64,000 nt of DNA from Clostridium_I sp963725425 (GCA_963725425.1 CAVRYJ010000044.1:186001-250000), one strand, 5' to 3'; shown: positions 28,085-35,717, counted from the first letter of the stretch. Program-made: numbers and translations. The notes: a model not told the origin generated them from the letters alone.

Positions 28085-29065
28085 TTGGCAAAAAAACATG
28101 ACTATGATGCAGCTTGGAAATCAATTTTGGAAGCATTTGAAGTAGAAATAGTAGAATTACTTTTTCCAGAGATATTTAATAAAATAGATTGGAATTTTGG
28201 AACAGAATCATTGGATAAGGAGTTACAAGAAATACAAAAGGACATATTTGATAAAGATAGCAGCGAAAAAGTAATATCAGATAAAATAATAAAAGTTAGG
28301 TTAAAAGATAACGGAAGTAAGATTTTATTCATTCATGTAGAAGTACAAAGCTATGGCAGTGGACAGGAAGTCTTTGGAGAAAGAATGTTCAGATACTTTT
28401 ATAGGATATGGGATAAATTCAGATATAAATATAACGACAAATCAGAAATAGTGGCAGCTGCAATATATACGTATAAAGGTGACCGCGGAAAAGATAAAAG
28501 CTACGTATATAAATTACCTGAGATAGAAAGAGAAATACTAACATATAATTTTAGGACTATTGATGTAGAAAAGATAAATCTTGAAAAAATAAGTAATGAT
28601 AATCCATTGAAATTAGTTTTTAAAATGGCAAAAAATCTATTGGAAACTGATACTAGTGATGAAGATATATATGATGCAAAGATAAAATTAGCATCAGAAT
28701 TAGTAAATTACGATAAAGTTAAAAATGATGACCAAATTAAAGCATTAGTAGATTTTTTAGAATACTTATTTTTAATACAAAATCCAGAGTTAGAGAAAAA
28801 ATATGAAAAATTTAAAAAGGTAAATGGAGGTGTTTTGAAATTGAGTATAGATGAGATTAGAAAGTTACATTACACAGAAGAAGGAAGAGAAGAAGGAAGA
28901 GAAGTAGGAAGAGAAGAAGGAAGAGAAGAAGGAAGAGAAGAAGGGATAGAAAAAGTGGCAACAGAAATGTTGTTAGATGGAGAACCAATTGAGAAGATTA
29001 AAAAATATTCAAAATTGAGTGAAGAAGAAATAATGAAATTAAAAAAGAAATTATTCAAACAATAA
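28085..29065 (+). CDS. Rpn-like PD-(D/E)XK nuclease family protein, second copy
   Basis: A 326-residue protein from TTG 28085, a paralogue of the one at 24105 with the same core motifs (AWKSILEAFEVEIVELLFPEI, LDKELQEI, ILFIHVEVQSYG). It differs at the C-terminus, where a 12-bp repeat (GGAAGAGAAGAA type) encodes several GREE units before a new tail (KIKKYSKLSEEEIMKLKKK) like those of other Rpn proteins. This one looks intact. Confidence 0.78.
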   Translation: MAKKHDYDAAWKSILEAFEVEIVELLFPEIFNKIDWNFGTESLDKELQEIQKDIFDKDSSEKVISDKIIKVRLKDNGSKILFIHVEVQSYGSGQEVFGERMFRYFYRIWDKFRYKYNDKSEIVAAAIYTYKGDRGKDKSYVYKLPEIEREILTYNFRTIDVEKINLEKISNDNPLKLVFKMAKNLLETDTSDEDIYDAKIKLASELVNYDKVKNDDQIKALVDFLEYLFLIQNPELEKKYEKFKKVNGGVLKLSIDEIRKLHYTEEGREEGREVGREEGREEGREEGIEKVATEMLLDGEPIEKIKKYSKLSEEEIMKLKKKLFKQ

Positions 29066-29173
29066 AAAAGCTTAAAATTTAGATAGTACTCATGTCAAGG
29101 TATACTGCAAACATAAATTCAATATAAAGTGAAAAACGAGAAAATATTTTGTTGCGAATTCTGGGGGGAAAAG

Positions 29174-29671
29174 ATGTATAACTGGACTAAGGAAGAAAAA
29201 AAAATAGTAGATTCAATTCTGGAGAGATATATTAGTGGAGAACTATCTTTTGACGAAGCTGCTAAAACAGCCGAAAATTACAAAATACCAGTCTGGATGT
29301 ACAAGAGCTATGCATTTGATGAAACAAGAAGAAGATATAATGAGGATTTTAACAAGTATATTGGTAAAGTCAAAAAAGAAGAGCTTGAAGGTGAGTTTGA
29401 GATTTCAAAAGAAGATAAGAAACGTATGGAAGAAAACCCTAACAACATATCACTATGGAAGGGTATTTTAGACGATCACCAGAGAAAATATGATAGATAT
29501 GAAATAAATTTGGCAAAGTATTATTATAGAGTTGCTAAAACCATGATAGAATATGGCTATGATGATGAATTTTTAAAGAAAAATTTACCGCTTACTGATG
29601 AAGCTATAAAAGATATATGGGAACTTGCAATTAAGGGTGAAAATATTTACAAGATTGATCCTTTGAAGTAG
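29174..29671 (+). CDS. Hypothetical charged helical protein
   Basis: A 165-residue protein from ATG 29174, preceded by GGGGGGAAAAG (an earlier in-frame start at 29129 lacks such a site). It is predicted mostly helical, rich in Lys, Glu and Tyr, with no signal peptide or known motif (MYNWTKEEKKIVDSILERY at the start, LSFDEAAKTAENYKIP after it). It is followed 10 bases later by a DUF2442-type start, so they may form an operon. The function is unknown. Confidence 0.65.
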   Translation: MYNWTKEEKKIVDSILERYISGELSFDEAAKTAENYKIPVWMYKSYAFDETRRRYNEDFNKYIGKVKKEELEGEFEISKEDKKRMEENPNNISLWKGILDDHQRKYDRYEINLAKYYYRVAKTMIEYGYDDEFLKKNLPLTDEAIKDIWELAIKGENIYKIDPLK

Positions 29672-29681
29672 GAGGTTGATT

Positions 29682-29813
29682 ATGAATCCAAGAGTAAAAG
29701 AGGTTGTCCCTAATAAGGACTTTACAATTACAATAACATTTATAAATGGTGAAATAGGCATATATGAATTAAAAACTAGCGTGGGTCATGAACAAAAAAT
29801 AGGAGAGAGTTAA
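29682..29813 (+). pseudogene. Truncated DUF2442-type protein
   Basis: ATG 29682 after AGGAGG gives MNPRVKEVVPNKDFTITIT and FINGEIGIYELK, the start of a DUF2442 protein (normally about 80 residues). The frame then runs into the recurrent 3' element (GTGGGTCATGAACAAA) and ends after 43 residues. DUF2442 genes often sit next to DUF4160 toxin-like genes; none is seen here. It is a 3'-truncated remnant. Confidence 0.6.
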
Positions 29814-29838
29814 AATTATCCACTCTCTCCTATTTTTT
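29797..29838. terminator. Bidirectional terminator between convergent genes
   Basis: AATAGGAGAGAGT and ACTCTCTCCTATT are perfect arms flanked by A/T runs, placed between the + strand fragment and the minus-strand toxin gene. Confidence 0.88.
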
Positions 29839-30234
29839 GTTACAATCATTCCAAGATTTGCATGATTGCAAATAATCATTTAGTTTTTGTTTAGTTATTT
29901 TTTTCACTGTAATATTTCTTTTATTTGCTATTTTAAATACAAAATCGCTACTTATTTTTTCAATAGTTAAAATATAAACTATTCTAAGAATATCTACATT
30001 CTCATCAGTTACTCTAAAAACAATTCTTATACCTGCATCTCTAAGCTTTTTTTCTTTACAACCAAATAACTTGGAAGATTGCATATTGCTCAGGGGCTTA
30101 CCAACTTCATCTGCTCTTAATTCTAAATCATCAATTGCTTTGTTAACAATTTCAATTACAGAATTATCTAAACATTGGTATTCTTTAGCAGCATCAGGAT
30201 CAAATTTAATTTCAAATCTTTTTCCAGTATCCAA
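29830..30234 (-). CDS. RelE/ParE-superfamily toxin
   Basis: A 134-residue protein starting at TTG (complement of 30232-30234), 2 bases after the antitoxin stop. It has the RelE/ParE pattern EIKFDPDAAKEYQCLD, KLFG..KKLRDAGIRIVFRV and DILRIVYILTIEK. It is longer than the typical 90-100 residues because of a basic C-terminal extension of about 35 residues. RelE members cut mRNA on the ribosome and ParE members poison gyrase; the sequence does not decide which. It forms a type II pair with the upstream gene. Confidence 0.77.
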   Translation of the reverse strand: MDTGKRFEIKFDPDAAKEYQCLDNSVIEIVNKAIDDLELRADEVGKPLSNMQSSKLFGCKEKKLRDAGIRIVFRVTDENVDILRIVYILTIEKISSDFVFKIANKRNITVKKITKQKLNDYLQSCKSWNDCNKK

Positions 30235-30236
30235 AA

Positions 30237-30548
30237 TTATTTACCAGTACGTCGTATATCTTTCCAAGAGATTGCAGCAGATGGATTAATATTAAGACGA
30301 TCTATTCTTTCAGATAATATTTTATCTTCTTCTTTTGCTTCTAATTCCATTAGTCGCTTATACATATTTTCATAGTAATCATATGAAAGTAAAACTGTAT
30401 CTATAGATCCATTATCAGAAATATAGATAGGATTTATTTTCGCTTTTGTTTTATACTGGCCTAATCTTTTAGAAATTATAGATGCTTTTACTATTTGATC
30501 TTTAGTAATAGGTGGTTTAGTATCCATTATCGCAACACCCACTTTCAT
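30237..30548 (-). CDS. Putative antitoxin of the type II pair
   Basis: A 103-residue protein; the ATG (complement of 30546-30548) follows AAGGATGA, and a second ATG at residue 8 (MDTKPPITKD) is possible. The sequence IVKASIISKRLGQYKTKAKINPIYISDNGSIDTVLLSYDYYENM resembles Phd/YefM-type antitoxins (residues 15-65), with a charged C-terminal part that would bind the toxin. Placement directly before the RelE/ParE gene supports the call. A 12-bp inverted repeat in the promoter is a likely operator. Confidence 0.7.
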   Translation of the reverse strand: MKVGVAIMDTKPPITKDQIVKASIISKRLGQYKTKAKINPIYISDNGSIDTVLLSYDYYENMYKRLMELEAKEEDKILSERIDRLNINPSAAISWKDIRRTGK

Positions 30549-30581
30549 TCATCCTTACATAATATGCTCAAATATTTTTTA

Positions 30582-30619
30582 TATATACTCTAAGTATTAC
30601 GTAACATTTAGAGTATATA
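30582..30619. promoter_or_regulatory. Inverted-repeat operator upstream of the toxin-antitoxin genes
   Basis: Perfect 12-base arms TATATACTCTAA (30582-30593) and TTAGAGTATATA (30608-30619), with TTACGTAA at the centre. They lie 34 bases upstream of the antitoxin start, where self-repressing antitoxins usually bind. Confidence 0.6.
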
Positions 30620-30666
30620 CTTACGTAATATAATCTTACACTTTTCTATAACAAAAGTATACAGAG

Positions 30667-30704
30667 TGTAGTTTTTTAATACAATATTGTATTAAAAAAC
30701 TACA
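30667..30704. repeat. Perfect 38-bp palindrome
   Basis: Arms TGTAGTTTTTTAATACAAT and its exact complement, with no spacer. It lies between the toxin-antitoxin promoter and the next Rpn gene. With its A and T runs it could be a bidirectional terminator or a cruciform-forming site; a TACAGAGTGTAG/TACAGACAGTAG sequence beside it recurs before each Rpn gene. Confidence 0.6.
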
Positions 30705-30821
30705 TCTCAAAATAAAATTATACAGACAGTAGTCTTAAATACAATATTCTGATAAAATAAGTATAATGATATGAATATAATATTTGTGAATTGTAAAAGG
30801 TAATAGTGAGGGAGTGATACT

Positions 30822-31751
30822 TTGGTTATGACAAAAGGAAAACAAAATATGAAAATAGCATCGAAGATAATATCAGAAGATGATAACTTTATAATGTCTC
30901 CTAAAATAGACTTTGCATTTAAATTACTATTTGGAGATCCAAAGAATATAGATTCACTAAAATCACTTTTATGTTCTATATTAAGTATAGAAGAAGATGA
31001 ACTTAATGATTTAAAGATAATCAATAATGATTTAGAAAAGCAGTTTGCTGAGGATAAAAAAGGAATTCTGGATATTAGGGCAAAAACGAAAGATGATAAT
31101 GAAATAGATATAGAGATACAAATAGTATCAACGGAATATATGGCTGAAAGAACTACTTTCTATTGGTCTAAAATGTATAGTGGACAGATAAAGACAGGAG
31201 ATTCTTATGATGTACTTAAGAAATGTATAACCATAAATATATTGGACTTTGAATGTATACCACTAAATAAGATACATACTAGTTACCATATAACTGAGGA
31301 TGAAACAAATTATAGACTTACTGAAGTAATGGAGATACATTATTTAGAACTACCTAAACTTGAAAAACAGGGTATAGAAAAAAATGAAAATTCAGAAATA
31401 ATCCAATGGATGGAATTTTTAGGAGCTAAATCGAAGGGAGAGATGGAAATGATAGCTTTGAAAAATAAGAGTATTAGAAAAGCATATGATGAGCTACAGG
31501 TAATAAGTAAGGATGAAAAAGCAAGATTTGCATACGAATCAAGGGAAGCTGAAATCCATGACAATGTGACCAGGATAAAGTCTGCATCAGAAAAATCGAG
31601 AAAAGAAGGAAAAGAAGAAGGAGTAACTGAAAAAGCAATAGAAGATGCTACAAACTTTCTAAAACTTGGAATAAGTGAAGAAATGGTAGCCAAAGGAACA
31701 GGACTTACAATAGAAAAAGTACTAGAACTAAAAAAGAAAATGATAAATTAG
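30822..31751 (+). CDS. Rpn family PD-(D/E)XK recombination-promoting nuclease / putative transposase, intact
   Basis: A 309-residue protein. The TTG at 30822, seven bases after GGGAG, matches the starts of the truncated relatives; an ATG at 30828 is the alternative. N-terminus NFIMSPKIDFAFKLLFGDPKN, catalytic region KGILDIRAKTKDDNEIDIEIQI (D and E-x-Q of PD-(D/E)XK), and the usual C-terminal coiled tail with EGKEEGVTEKA and LKLGISEEMVAKGTGL. It represents the full-length form of the fragments at 23833 and 27813, and their upstream regions are also similar. Confidence 0.85.
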   Translation: MVMTKGKQNMKIASKIISEDDNFIMSPKIDFAFKLLFGDPKNIDSLKSLLCSILSIEEDELNDLKIINNDLEKQFAEDKKGILDIRAKTKDDNEIDIEIQIVSTEYMAERTTFYWSKMYSGQIKTGDSYDVLKKCITINILDFECIPLNKIHTSYHITEDETNYRLTEVMEIHYLELPKLEKQGIEKNENSEIIQWMEFLGAKSKGEMEMIALKNKSIRKAYDELQVISKDEKARFAYESREAEIHDNVTRIKSASEKSRKEGKEEGVTEKAIEDATNFLKLGISEEMVAKGTGLTIEKVLELKKKMIN

Positions 31752-31778
31752 ATTTGCACTACTAATAGCTACCTAACA

Positions 31779-31813
31779 AAGGATATGCAGAAAAAAAATC
31801 TGCATATCCTTTT
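31779..31813. terminator. Bidirectional terminator between convergent genes
   Basis: AAAGGATATGCAGA and TCTGCATATCCTTT are perfect 14-base arms with an A-rich loop. Confidence 0.9.
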
Positions 31814-31860
31814 ATATAAAAACTGCTATAGCAATTGAGATTTAGGCATTTAGTGATGCC

Positions 31861-32100
31861 TTAGTTAAGGTCATAACTTTGTGAAGCTGAACTAGATATT
31901 TTTGCACTTTTTTTACCAATGAGTAAGCCTTTGCTTGTTGAGAAAATTTTCTTTTGGACTATAAGATCCATAAGAGTACCAATGTCTGCCTGAGCTAAAG
32001 TTGGCTGACCATTTGCATCTTCCTTTATATTATTTACAACTATAGTGAAGTATTTGCCTTCTTCTTCTGTTGTAAATTTCATAGTAAGTTTATGAGCCAT
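31861..32100 (-). CDS. DUF2922 family small protein
   Basis: A 79-residue protein with AGGAGGTG before its ATG. MAHKLTMKFTTEEEGKYFTI, then QADIGTLMDLIVQKKIF, is the DUF2922 pattern. The family is found in Firmicutes, usually paired with DUF1659, as here. The role is unknown. The gene is last in a minus-strand cluster with DUF1659, a sigma-like factor and a DnaC-like ATPase. Confidence 0.82.
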   Translation of the reverse strand: MAHKLTMKFTTEEEGKYFTIVVNNIKEDANGQPTLAQADIGTLMDLIVQKKIFSTSKGLLIGKKSAKISSSASQSYDLN

Positions 32101-32145
32101 ATGTTTTTCACCTCCTTTCTAATAGACATTCTGACCATGCCTAAA

Positions 32146-32370
32146 CTAAGCGTTAGCCAATAAACTATTGTTAACTTTTTCTATAGCTGAAACTGGGAAA
32201 TTAAGAATGTTACCAATTGCAAATGCTACATCATAAAGGTCTTGATCAGAAGCTGTTGTTACAATTTTACTTAATGTAGTCTTTTTAACAATATTTTTCC
32301 CAGTTGCAGTTTTACCAATGTTACTTACTATAACAACAGAATTTGAAACTAAAGTTGATGTTGCTGCCAT
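32146..32370 (-). CDS. DUF1659 family small protein
   Basis: The ATG at 32370 (complement) follows AGGAGGGATAGT, so the protein has 74 residues; the longer frame from 32388 is less likely. Sequence VSNSVVIVSNIGKTATGKNIVKKTTLSKI and then YDVAFAIGNILNFPVSAIEKV fits DUF1659. It is 45 bases upstream of the DUF2922 gene and probably co-transcribed. The function is unknown. Confidence 0.8.
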   Translation of the reverse strand: MAATSTLVSNSVVIVSNIGKTATGKNIVKKTTLSKIVTTASDQDLYDVAFAIGNILNFPVSAIEKVNNSLLANA

Positions 32371-32490
32371 ACTATCCCTCCTTTCCATTGCAGGAAATAA
32401 GGATGGCTCCTTATTTCACTGATTATTGTTTTTAACGGATTTTTCACCGTCATAAATATATATGCTATTTCAAAAATTTTCCCAGTTTAT

Positions 32491-33003
32491 TTAATGCTTT
32501 TTTTTTATTTCCACCGCTTTTCTATAGTCAATATTGCATTCTAAGGCTGTGTCTTTCAATGTTTTATCATGAAAATATACCCCTTTAATAATTCTCTTCT
32601 CATCTACTCCAAGTACATTTAAAGCTTGTACAACTCGTTTTTTATCTTCTCTGCGTATAAACTCATCTTCCAAACTGTAATCGTTTACTAACAAGCTAAG
32701 TACATCTTCATTTTGAACTTCTTTCTTGAGTTTAATCTCCTTTTTCAAAAGTGCATTATAATTATTTATTACAGTATTTGTGCAATAAGTAGTGAATTTT
32801 TTATTGCCCAGATTATACTGGTCTACAGCCTTTAGTACAGACAAATTTCCATACTCAATCAAATCTTGTAAATCATAAGATGGAATCATATACCTAGTTG
32901 CATGCTTTATTATAAAGTATTTAAATTTCGTTATAATATCTTCCATGGCTTCTTCATTACCATTCTTAGCAATTTTAACAAGTTCTTCTATTATAAAAAC
33001 CAC
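32491..33003 (-). CDS. Sigma-70-like factor of the small TcdR/UviA/SigO-related type
   Basis: A 170-residue protein with a region 2-like part (about 10-75: IKHATRYMIPSYDLQDLIEYGNLSVLKAVDQYN) and a region 4-like HTH at the end (KRVVQALNVLGVDEKRIIKGVYFHDKTLKDTALECNI). No regions 1 or 3 are present, as in the group that controls clostridial toxins and bacteriocins. The start is unclear: GTG at 33003 overlaps the AAAGGTGG ribosome site. The family and location suggest control of its own cluster, but no target promoter could be shown. Confidence 0.65.
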   Translation of the reverse strand: MVFIIEELVKIAKNGNEEAMEDIITKFKYFIIKHATRYMIPSYDLQDLIEYGNLSVLKAVDQYNLGNKKFTTYCTNTVINNYNALLKKEIKLKKEVQNEDVLSLLVNDYSLEDEFIRREDKKRVVQALNVLGVDEKRIIKGVYFHDKTLKDTALECNIDYRKAVEIKKKH

Positions 33004-33069
33004 CTTTCATATAGAATTCACTCCATAACTTTCTTTAAAAATATTTCATCCTTTTTTTCTCTGTATTTT

Positions 33070-33639
33070 TCAAATGTGATTTTCTGAATTTTTTATGAGA
33101 CTACACATCTCAGTTATTCTACTGTAGGTTATTTCATCATACCTGGCCATTAAATCTGGAATCTTCATATTAGTGGTTATTATTAATGGTAATTTAGATG
33201 AAATCCTTTTTTCAATAACCATATATATGAGAGCTCTTGTCCACCTATTATCTTCTTCACGTCCTAGATCATCTAATATGAGCAAATCTGTATTTTCTAA
33301 GGCATTTATTATGGGTAATAGTCCTTTATCTCCAAAGCTTCTTTTACTTTTTGATATCTGTGACATTAGATCTGTGGTACTAACAAATGCCACAGGAACT
33401 AATTTGCTTAGTAATTCATTAGCTATGCATGAGGAAAAATATGTTTTGCCAGTGCCAGGTTCACCGCATATAAGCATTCCAAGATTATTAATTTTCATTT
33501 CTTCAAACTTTGTAATGTATTGGGTTGCTAGTTTAAACCATTTTTCATTCCCAAGTTCATGATTCCAATTTTTTAATTTGCAAGTTTTGAAGTTTTCATT
33601 CATCATGCTATTAACAATAACATTTTTAACCTGAATCAT
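33070..33639 (-). CDS. DnaC/IstB-like AAA+ ATPase (helicase-loader type)
   Basis: A 189-residue protein starting at ATG 33639 (complement), 7 bases after GGGGGAG. Walker A GEPGTGKTYF (about residue 60), Walker B LLILDDLG, sensor 1 LPLIITTNMK and the arginine region YSRITEMC. This is the ATPase core of DnaC/DnaI, which loads replicative helicase, with a short N-terminal part. There is no replication initiator or IS21 transposase beside it. It is divergent from an XRE repressor, a layout common in prophage remnants, though no other phage gene is seen. Confidence 0.8.
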   Translation of the reverse strand: MIQVKNVIVNSMMNENFKTCKLKNWNHELGNEKWFKLATQYITKFEEMKINNLGMLICGEPGTGKTYFSSCIANELLSKLVPVAFVSTTDLMSQISKSKRSFGDKGLLPIINALENTDLLILDDLGREEDNRWTRALIYMVIEKRISSKLPLIITTNMKIPDLMARYDEITYSRITEMCSLIKNSENHI

Positions 33640-33732
33640 TGATTACTCCCCCTTTACTATTCAACCATTTAATTATATATTTTACTTAATATGTCAAATC
33701 ATATTTGATATCTTAATATTATATCTGAAAAT

Positions 33733-33787
33733 ATGATTTGTCAATATGAAATCATAAAAATATTTTGACAAATGGCATTTGCGGTAG
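33733..33787 (+). promoter_or_regulatory. Promoter with overlapping inverted repeats between dnaC-like and XRE genes
   Basis: TTGACA (33765-33770), 17 bp and CATAAT form a promoter for the XRE gene. Two inverted repeats overlap it: ATGATTT/AAATCAT (33733-33739, 33749-33755) and ATTTGTCA/TGACAAAT (33736-33743, 33766-33773). The position fits an operator for autoregulation by the XRE protein and control of the divergent cluster. Confidence 0.6.
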
Positions 33788-33811
33788 CATAATAATATAA
33801 GAGGTGATATC

Positions 33812-34384
33812 ATGTTAAGAAATAATATAAAAAAGGCTAGAATTGAACTTGGTATTAGTCAAAGAGAACTGGGCAGAATAATAGGTAAAACAGGTCAGTA
33901 CATATCCTATCTGGAAAGTAACATTAAAAGTAATCCAAGCCTAGATGTTTTAGAAAAAATTGCTGAAGCCTTAAATGTTCAAATAAATTATCTCATTGGA
34001 TCTTCAGAATATAAAGAATTCAATAGTCAAGCTGTTCAAGATAACCTTATAAATATAATAAAAATGTCAGACAATAAAAATCATATTTATTCTAAGTTAA
34101 TTAGAGGCACCATTGACACAGCTTTTCTAACTATAAACGATTTTGATGAAAGCAAAGATTATGATGCTCTAAAGATTATTAATGCATTATATAAGAATAT
34201 ATTTGAATTAAAAGTTGCCTGTAAGAATAGCAAATTTTACAATGCATTATCCTTATCAGAACTTGACAACATAGAAGATTATTATAAAAATATTAAGGAA
34301 AAAAACAATGGTCTTATAGATGAGCTTTATAAATCCTTAACTAAAGAGAAAGATGGCAAACATAGTCCTGACCGTAGGAAATGA
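33812..34384 (+). CDS. XRE-family transcriptional regulator
   Basis: A 190-residue protein with AGAGGTGAT before the ATG. HTH_3 domain at residues 5-60 (IKKARIELGISQRELGRIIGKTGQYISYLESN, then PSLDVLEKIAEALNVQINYLIG). The C-terminal 120 residues are helical and unrecognised. It is probably a repressor of itself and of the divergent DnaC/sigma/DUF cluster through the inverted repeats at 33733-33773. Confidence 0.85.
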   Translation: MLRNNIKKARIELGISQRELGRIIGKTGQYISYLESNIKSNPSLDVLEKIAEALNVQINYLIGSSEYKEFNSQAVQDNLINIIKMSDNKNHIYSKLIRGTIDTAFLTINDFDESKDYDALKIINALYKNIFELKVACKNSKFYNALSLSELDNIEDYYKNIKEKNNGLIDELYKSLTKEKDGKHSPDRRK

Positions 34385-34407
34385 AGGATAAAATAATTAA
34401 TAAAAGA

Positions 34408-34446
34408 TGAAAAGAGAATGGTAATTTTCAGAGATGGTTCTCTTTG
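34408..34446 (+). terminator. Imperfect terminator-like hairpin
   Basis: AAAGAGAATGGTAATT and AGAGATGGTTCTCTTT pair imperfectly; it seems a decayed member of the recurrent GAGAATCGTCAG hairpin family. Confidence 0.5.
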
Positions 34447-34492
34447 TGTTATAATAGATATTGTGACAAAAATTCTTGCGAGGTGATTTTTT

Positions 34493-34894
34493 ATGAAAAA
34501 ATTTTTATACATTGGTATGGTATTAGTTATAGCAATATCATTAGCCGCATGCGGTTCTAAAACGTCTACTAATGCTACTACTAAAGCTACTACTAATGTT
34601 AAGACAACCTATACTAAGGAGTTAAAATATCTTCCAGAGTATAGTGCAGTGAAAGCAACTTCATTTACAGCAGCAACAAAAAAGGCACCACTTGCTACTA
34701 TAAAATATACTATTAAGAACACAACAGATACTAAGGTTTATAATAATTATGAAAGTATCCTAAAAAATGATGGTTGGACTATTACAAAAGGGCAAAAATA
34801 TTTTAGTATTTCATCTAAAAAAGATAAACACATAGCAAATGTTTTAATTCAGAAAACAGGAAAAGATATAATATTAATGGTTATATCTAAGTAA
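34493..34894 (+). CDS. Small lipoprotein
   Basis: A 133-residue protein with a lipobox (AISLAACGSK, Cys 20), so it is attached to the outer face of the membrane. After a Thr-rich linker it has one small alpha/beta domain (VKTTYTKELKYLPEYSAVKATSF, ILKNDGWTITKGQKYFSIS, IILMVISK). I do not recognise the family. It is followed 34 bases later by another small exported protein and may be its operon partner. Confidence 0.75.
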   Translation: MKKFLYIGMVLVIAISLAACGSKTSTNATTKATTNVKTTYTKELKYLPEYSAVKATSFTAATKKAPLATIKYTIKNTTDTKVYNNYESILKNDGWTITKGQKYFSISSKKDKHIANVLIQKTGKDIILMVISK

Positions 34895-34928
34895 GGCATT
34901 GGTAAAAAGTTAAGAGGAGAGATTCTAA

Positions 34929-35372
34929 ATGACGAAAAAAGGAAAAATGACCATAGGAACAATAGTATGTATTATAGTAATTATTATAGCTGCAATATGC
35001 TACCATAATTATAATAAAAGTGAAAATACAGCAGCACAAACAGCACCAGTTTATAACTTGATTAAAGTGGAGTATTTTAAAGAAGGTACTTATAATGATT
35101 ATAAGGTATTGCTTACTAGCCCAAGCATTGCATTACCACAAAAACAATTTCAGGCAAATCAAAAGGTAAATAAGCCTAGTGTTGTTTTTAAATATGATTC
35201 TAAAACACCAGAATCTATAAGAAAACATTTAAAGGCTATAGAACAAGGAACTGATGGTAATACATATAAGGTTTATTATCTTCAGAACGTAAATAGTACT
35301 AAAGATCTTAGTGATGCAATGTGCTGGACAGTAACAAAGGAAAATGGTAAATGGTTGATAAAAAATAATTAG
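34929..35372 (+). CDS. Small membrane-anchored extracytoplasmic protein
   Basis: A 147-residue protein with GAGGAGAG before the ATG, one N-terminal membrane segment (GTIVCIIVIIIAAICY) and an outside domain of about 115 residues with LIKVEYFKEGTYNDYKVLL and DAMCWTVTKENGKWLI. The end resembles NTF2-like or DUF4878-type domains, where a Trp-rich final strand is typical, but this is only suggestive. The function is unknown. Confidence 0.68.
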   Translation: MTKKGKMTIGTIVCIIVIIIAAICYHNYNKSENTAAQTAPVYNLIKVEYFKEGTYNDYKVLLTSPSIALPQKQFQANQKVNKPSVVFKYDSKTPESIRKHLKAIEQGTDGNTYKVYYLQNVNSTKDLSDAMCWTVTKENGKWLIKNN

Positions 35373-35410
35373 CAGTAAAGGAAATAAATTGACAATGGAC
35401 AATTGTCAAA

Positions 35411-35580
35411 AGAGAGTTGAGAATTGAGAGTGGAAAGTGGAGAGTTAATGTTGATTTTATGTAGCAAAGCTACGTAAAATCTAATATTTAATATTTAAAA
35501 GTTAATTGCTAGTTTTTCTGAGCAAAGCGAGGAAAAACATCATTAACTTTCCACTTTCAATTTTCAATTCTCAACTTTTT
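35411..35580. repeat. REP-like twin-hairpin element 1 with inverted terminal arms
   Basis: Outer arms (35413-35450: GTTGAGAATTGAGAG...GTTAATG, and 35541-35577 reversed) enclose two hairpins, each with a GCAAAGC-type tip: GTAGCAAAGCTAC inside GATTTTA/TAAAATC, and GAGCAAAGCGAG inside GTTTTTC/GAAAAAC. The same plan occurs at 37020-37183 and, in part, at 37569-37655. Confidence 0.75.
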
Positions 35581-35717
35581 ATATATCATTCCTAAAAGCT
35601 GAAAACAAATAAATATACTATACTTCCTTCATATTTAGTATAATATAAATAACATTGACATTTTTAGTATAATATAAATACAATGGAAATTAAAAAATAT
35701 GTATGAAGGGAGAAGCC

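Larger units (their letters stand above)
27552..28898. repeat. Direct repeat copy 2 of the Rpn cassette (partner 23572-24918)
   Basis: It is offset by 3980 bases from copy 1. It begins right after the IS3 end with GACCCCCGAGGGTC, so the IS and the repeat boundary nearly coincide. Confidence 0.85.

Noticed and set aside
30071..30375. Plus-strand frames opposite the toxin-antitoxin genes
   Set aside because: No ribosome sites and no motifs; the minus-strand pair is coherent.
33070..33639. IS21 IstB helper protein
   Set aside because: No IstA transposase or IS ends are near; the setting with an XRE regulator and sigma factor fits a DnaC-like loader better.
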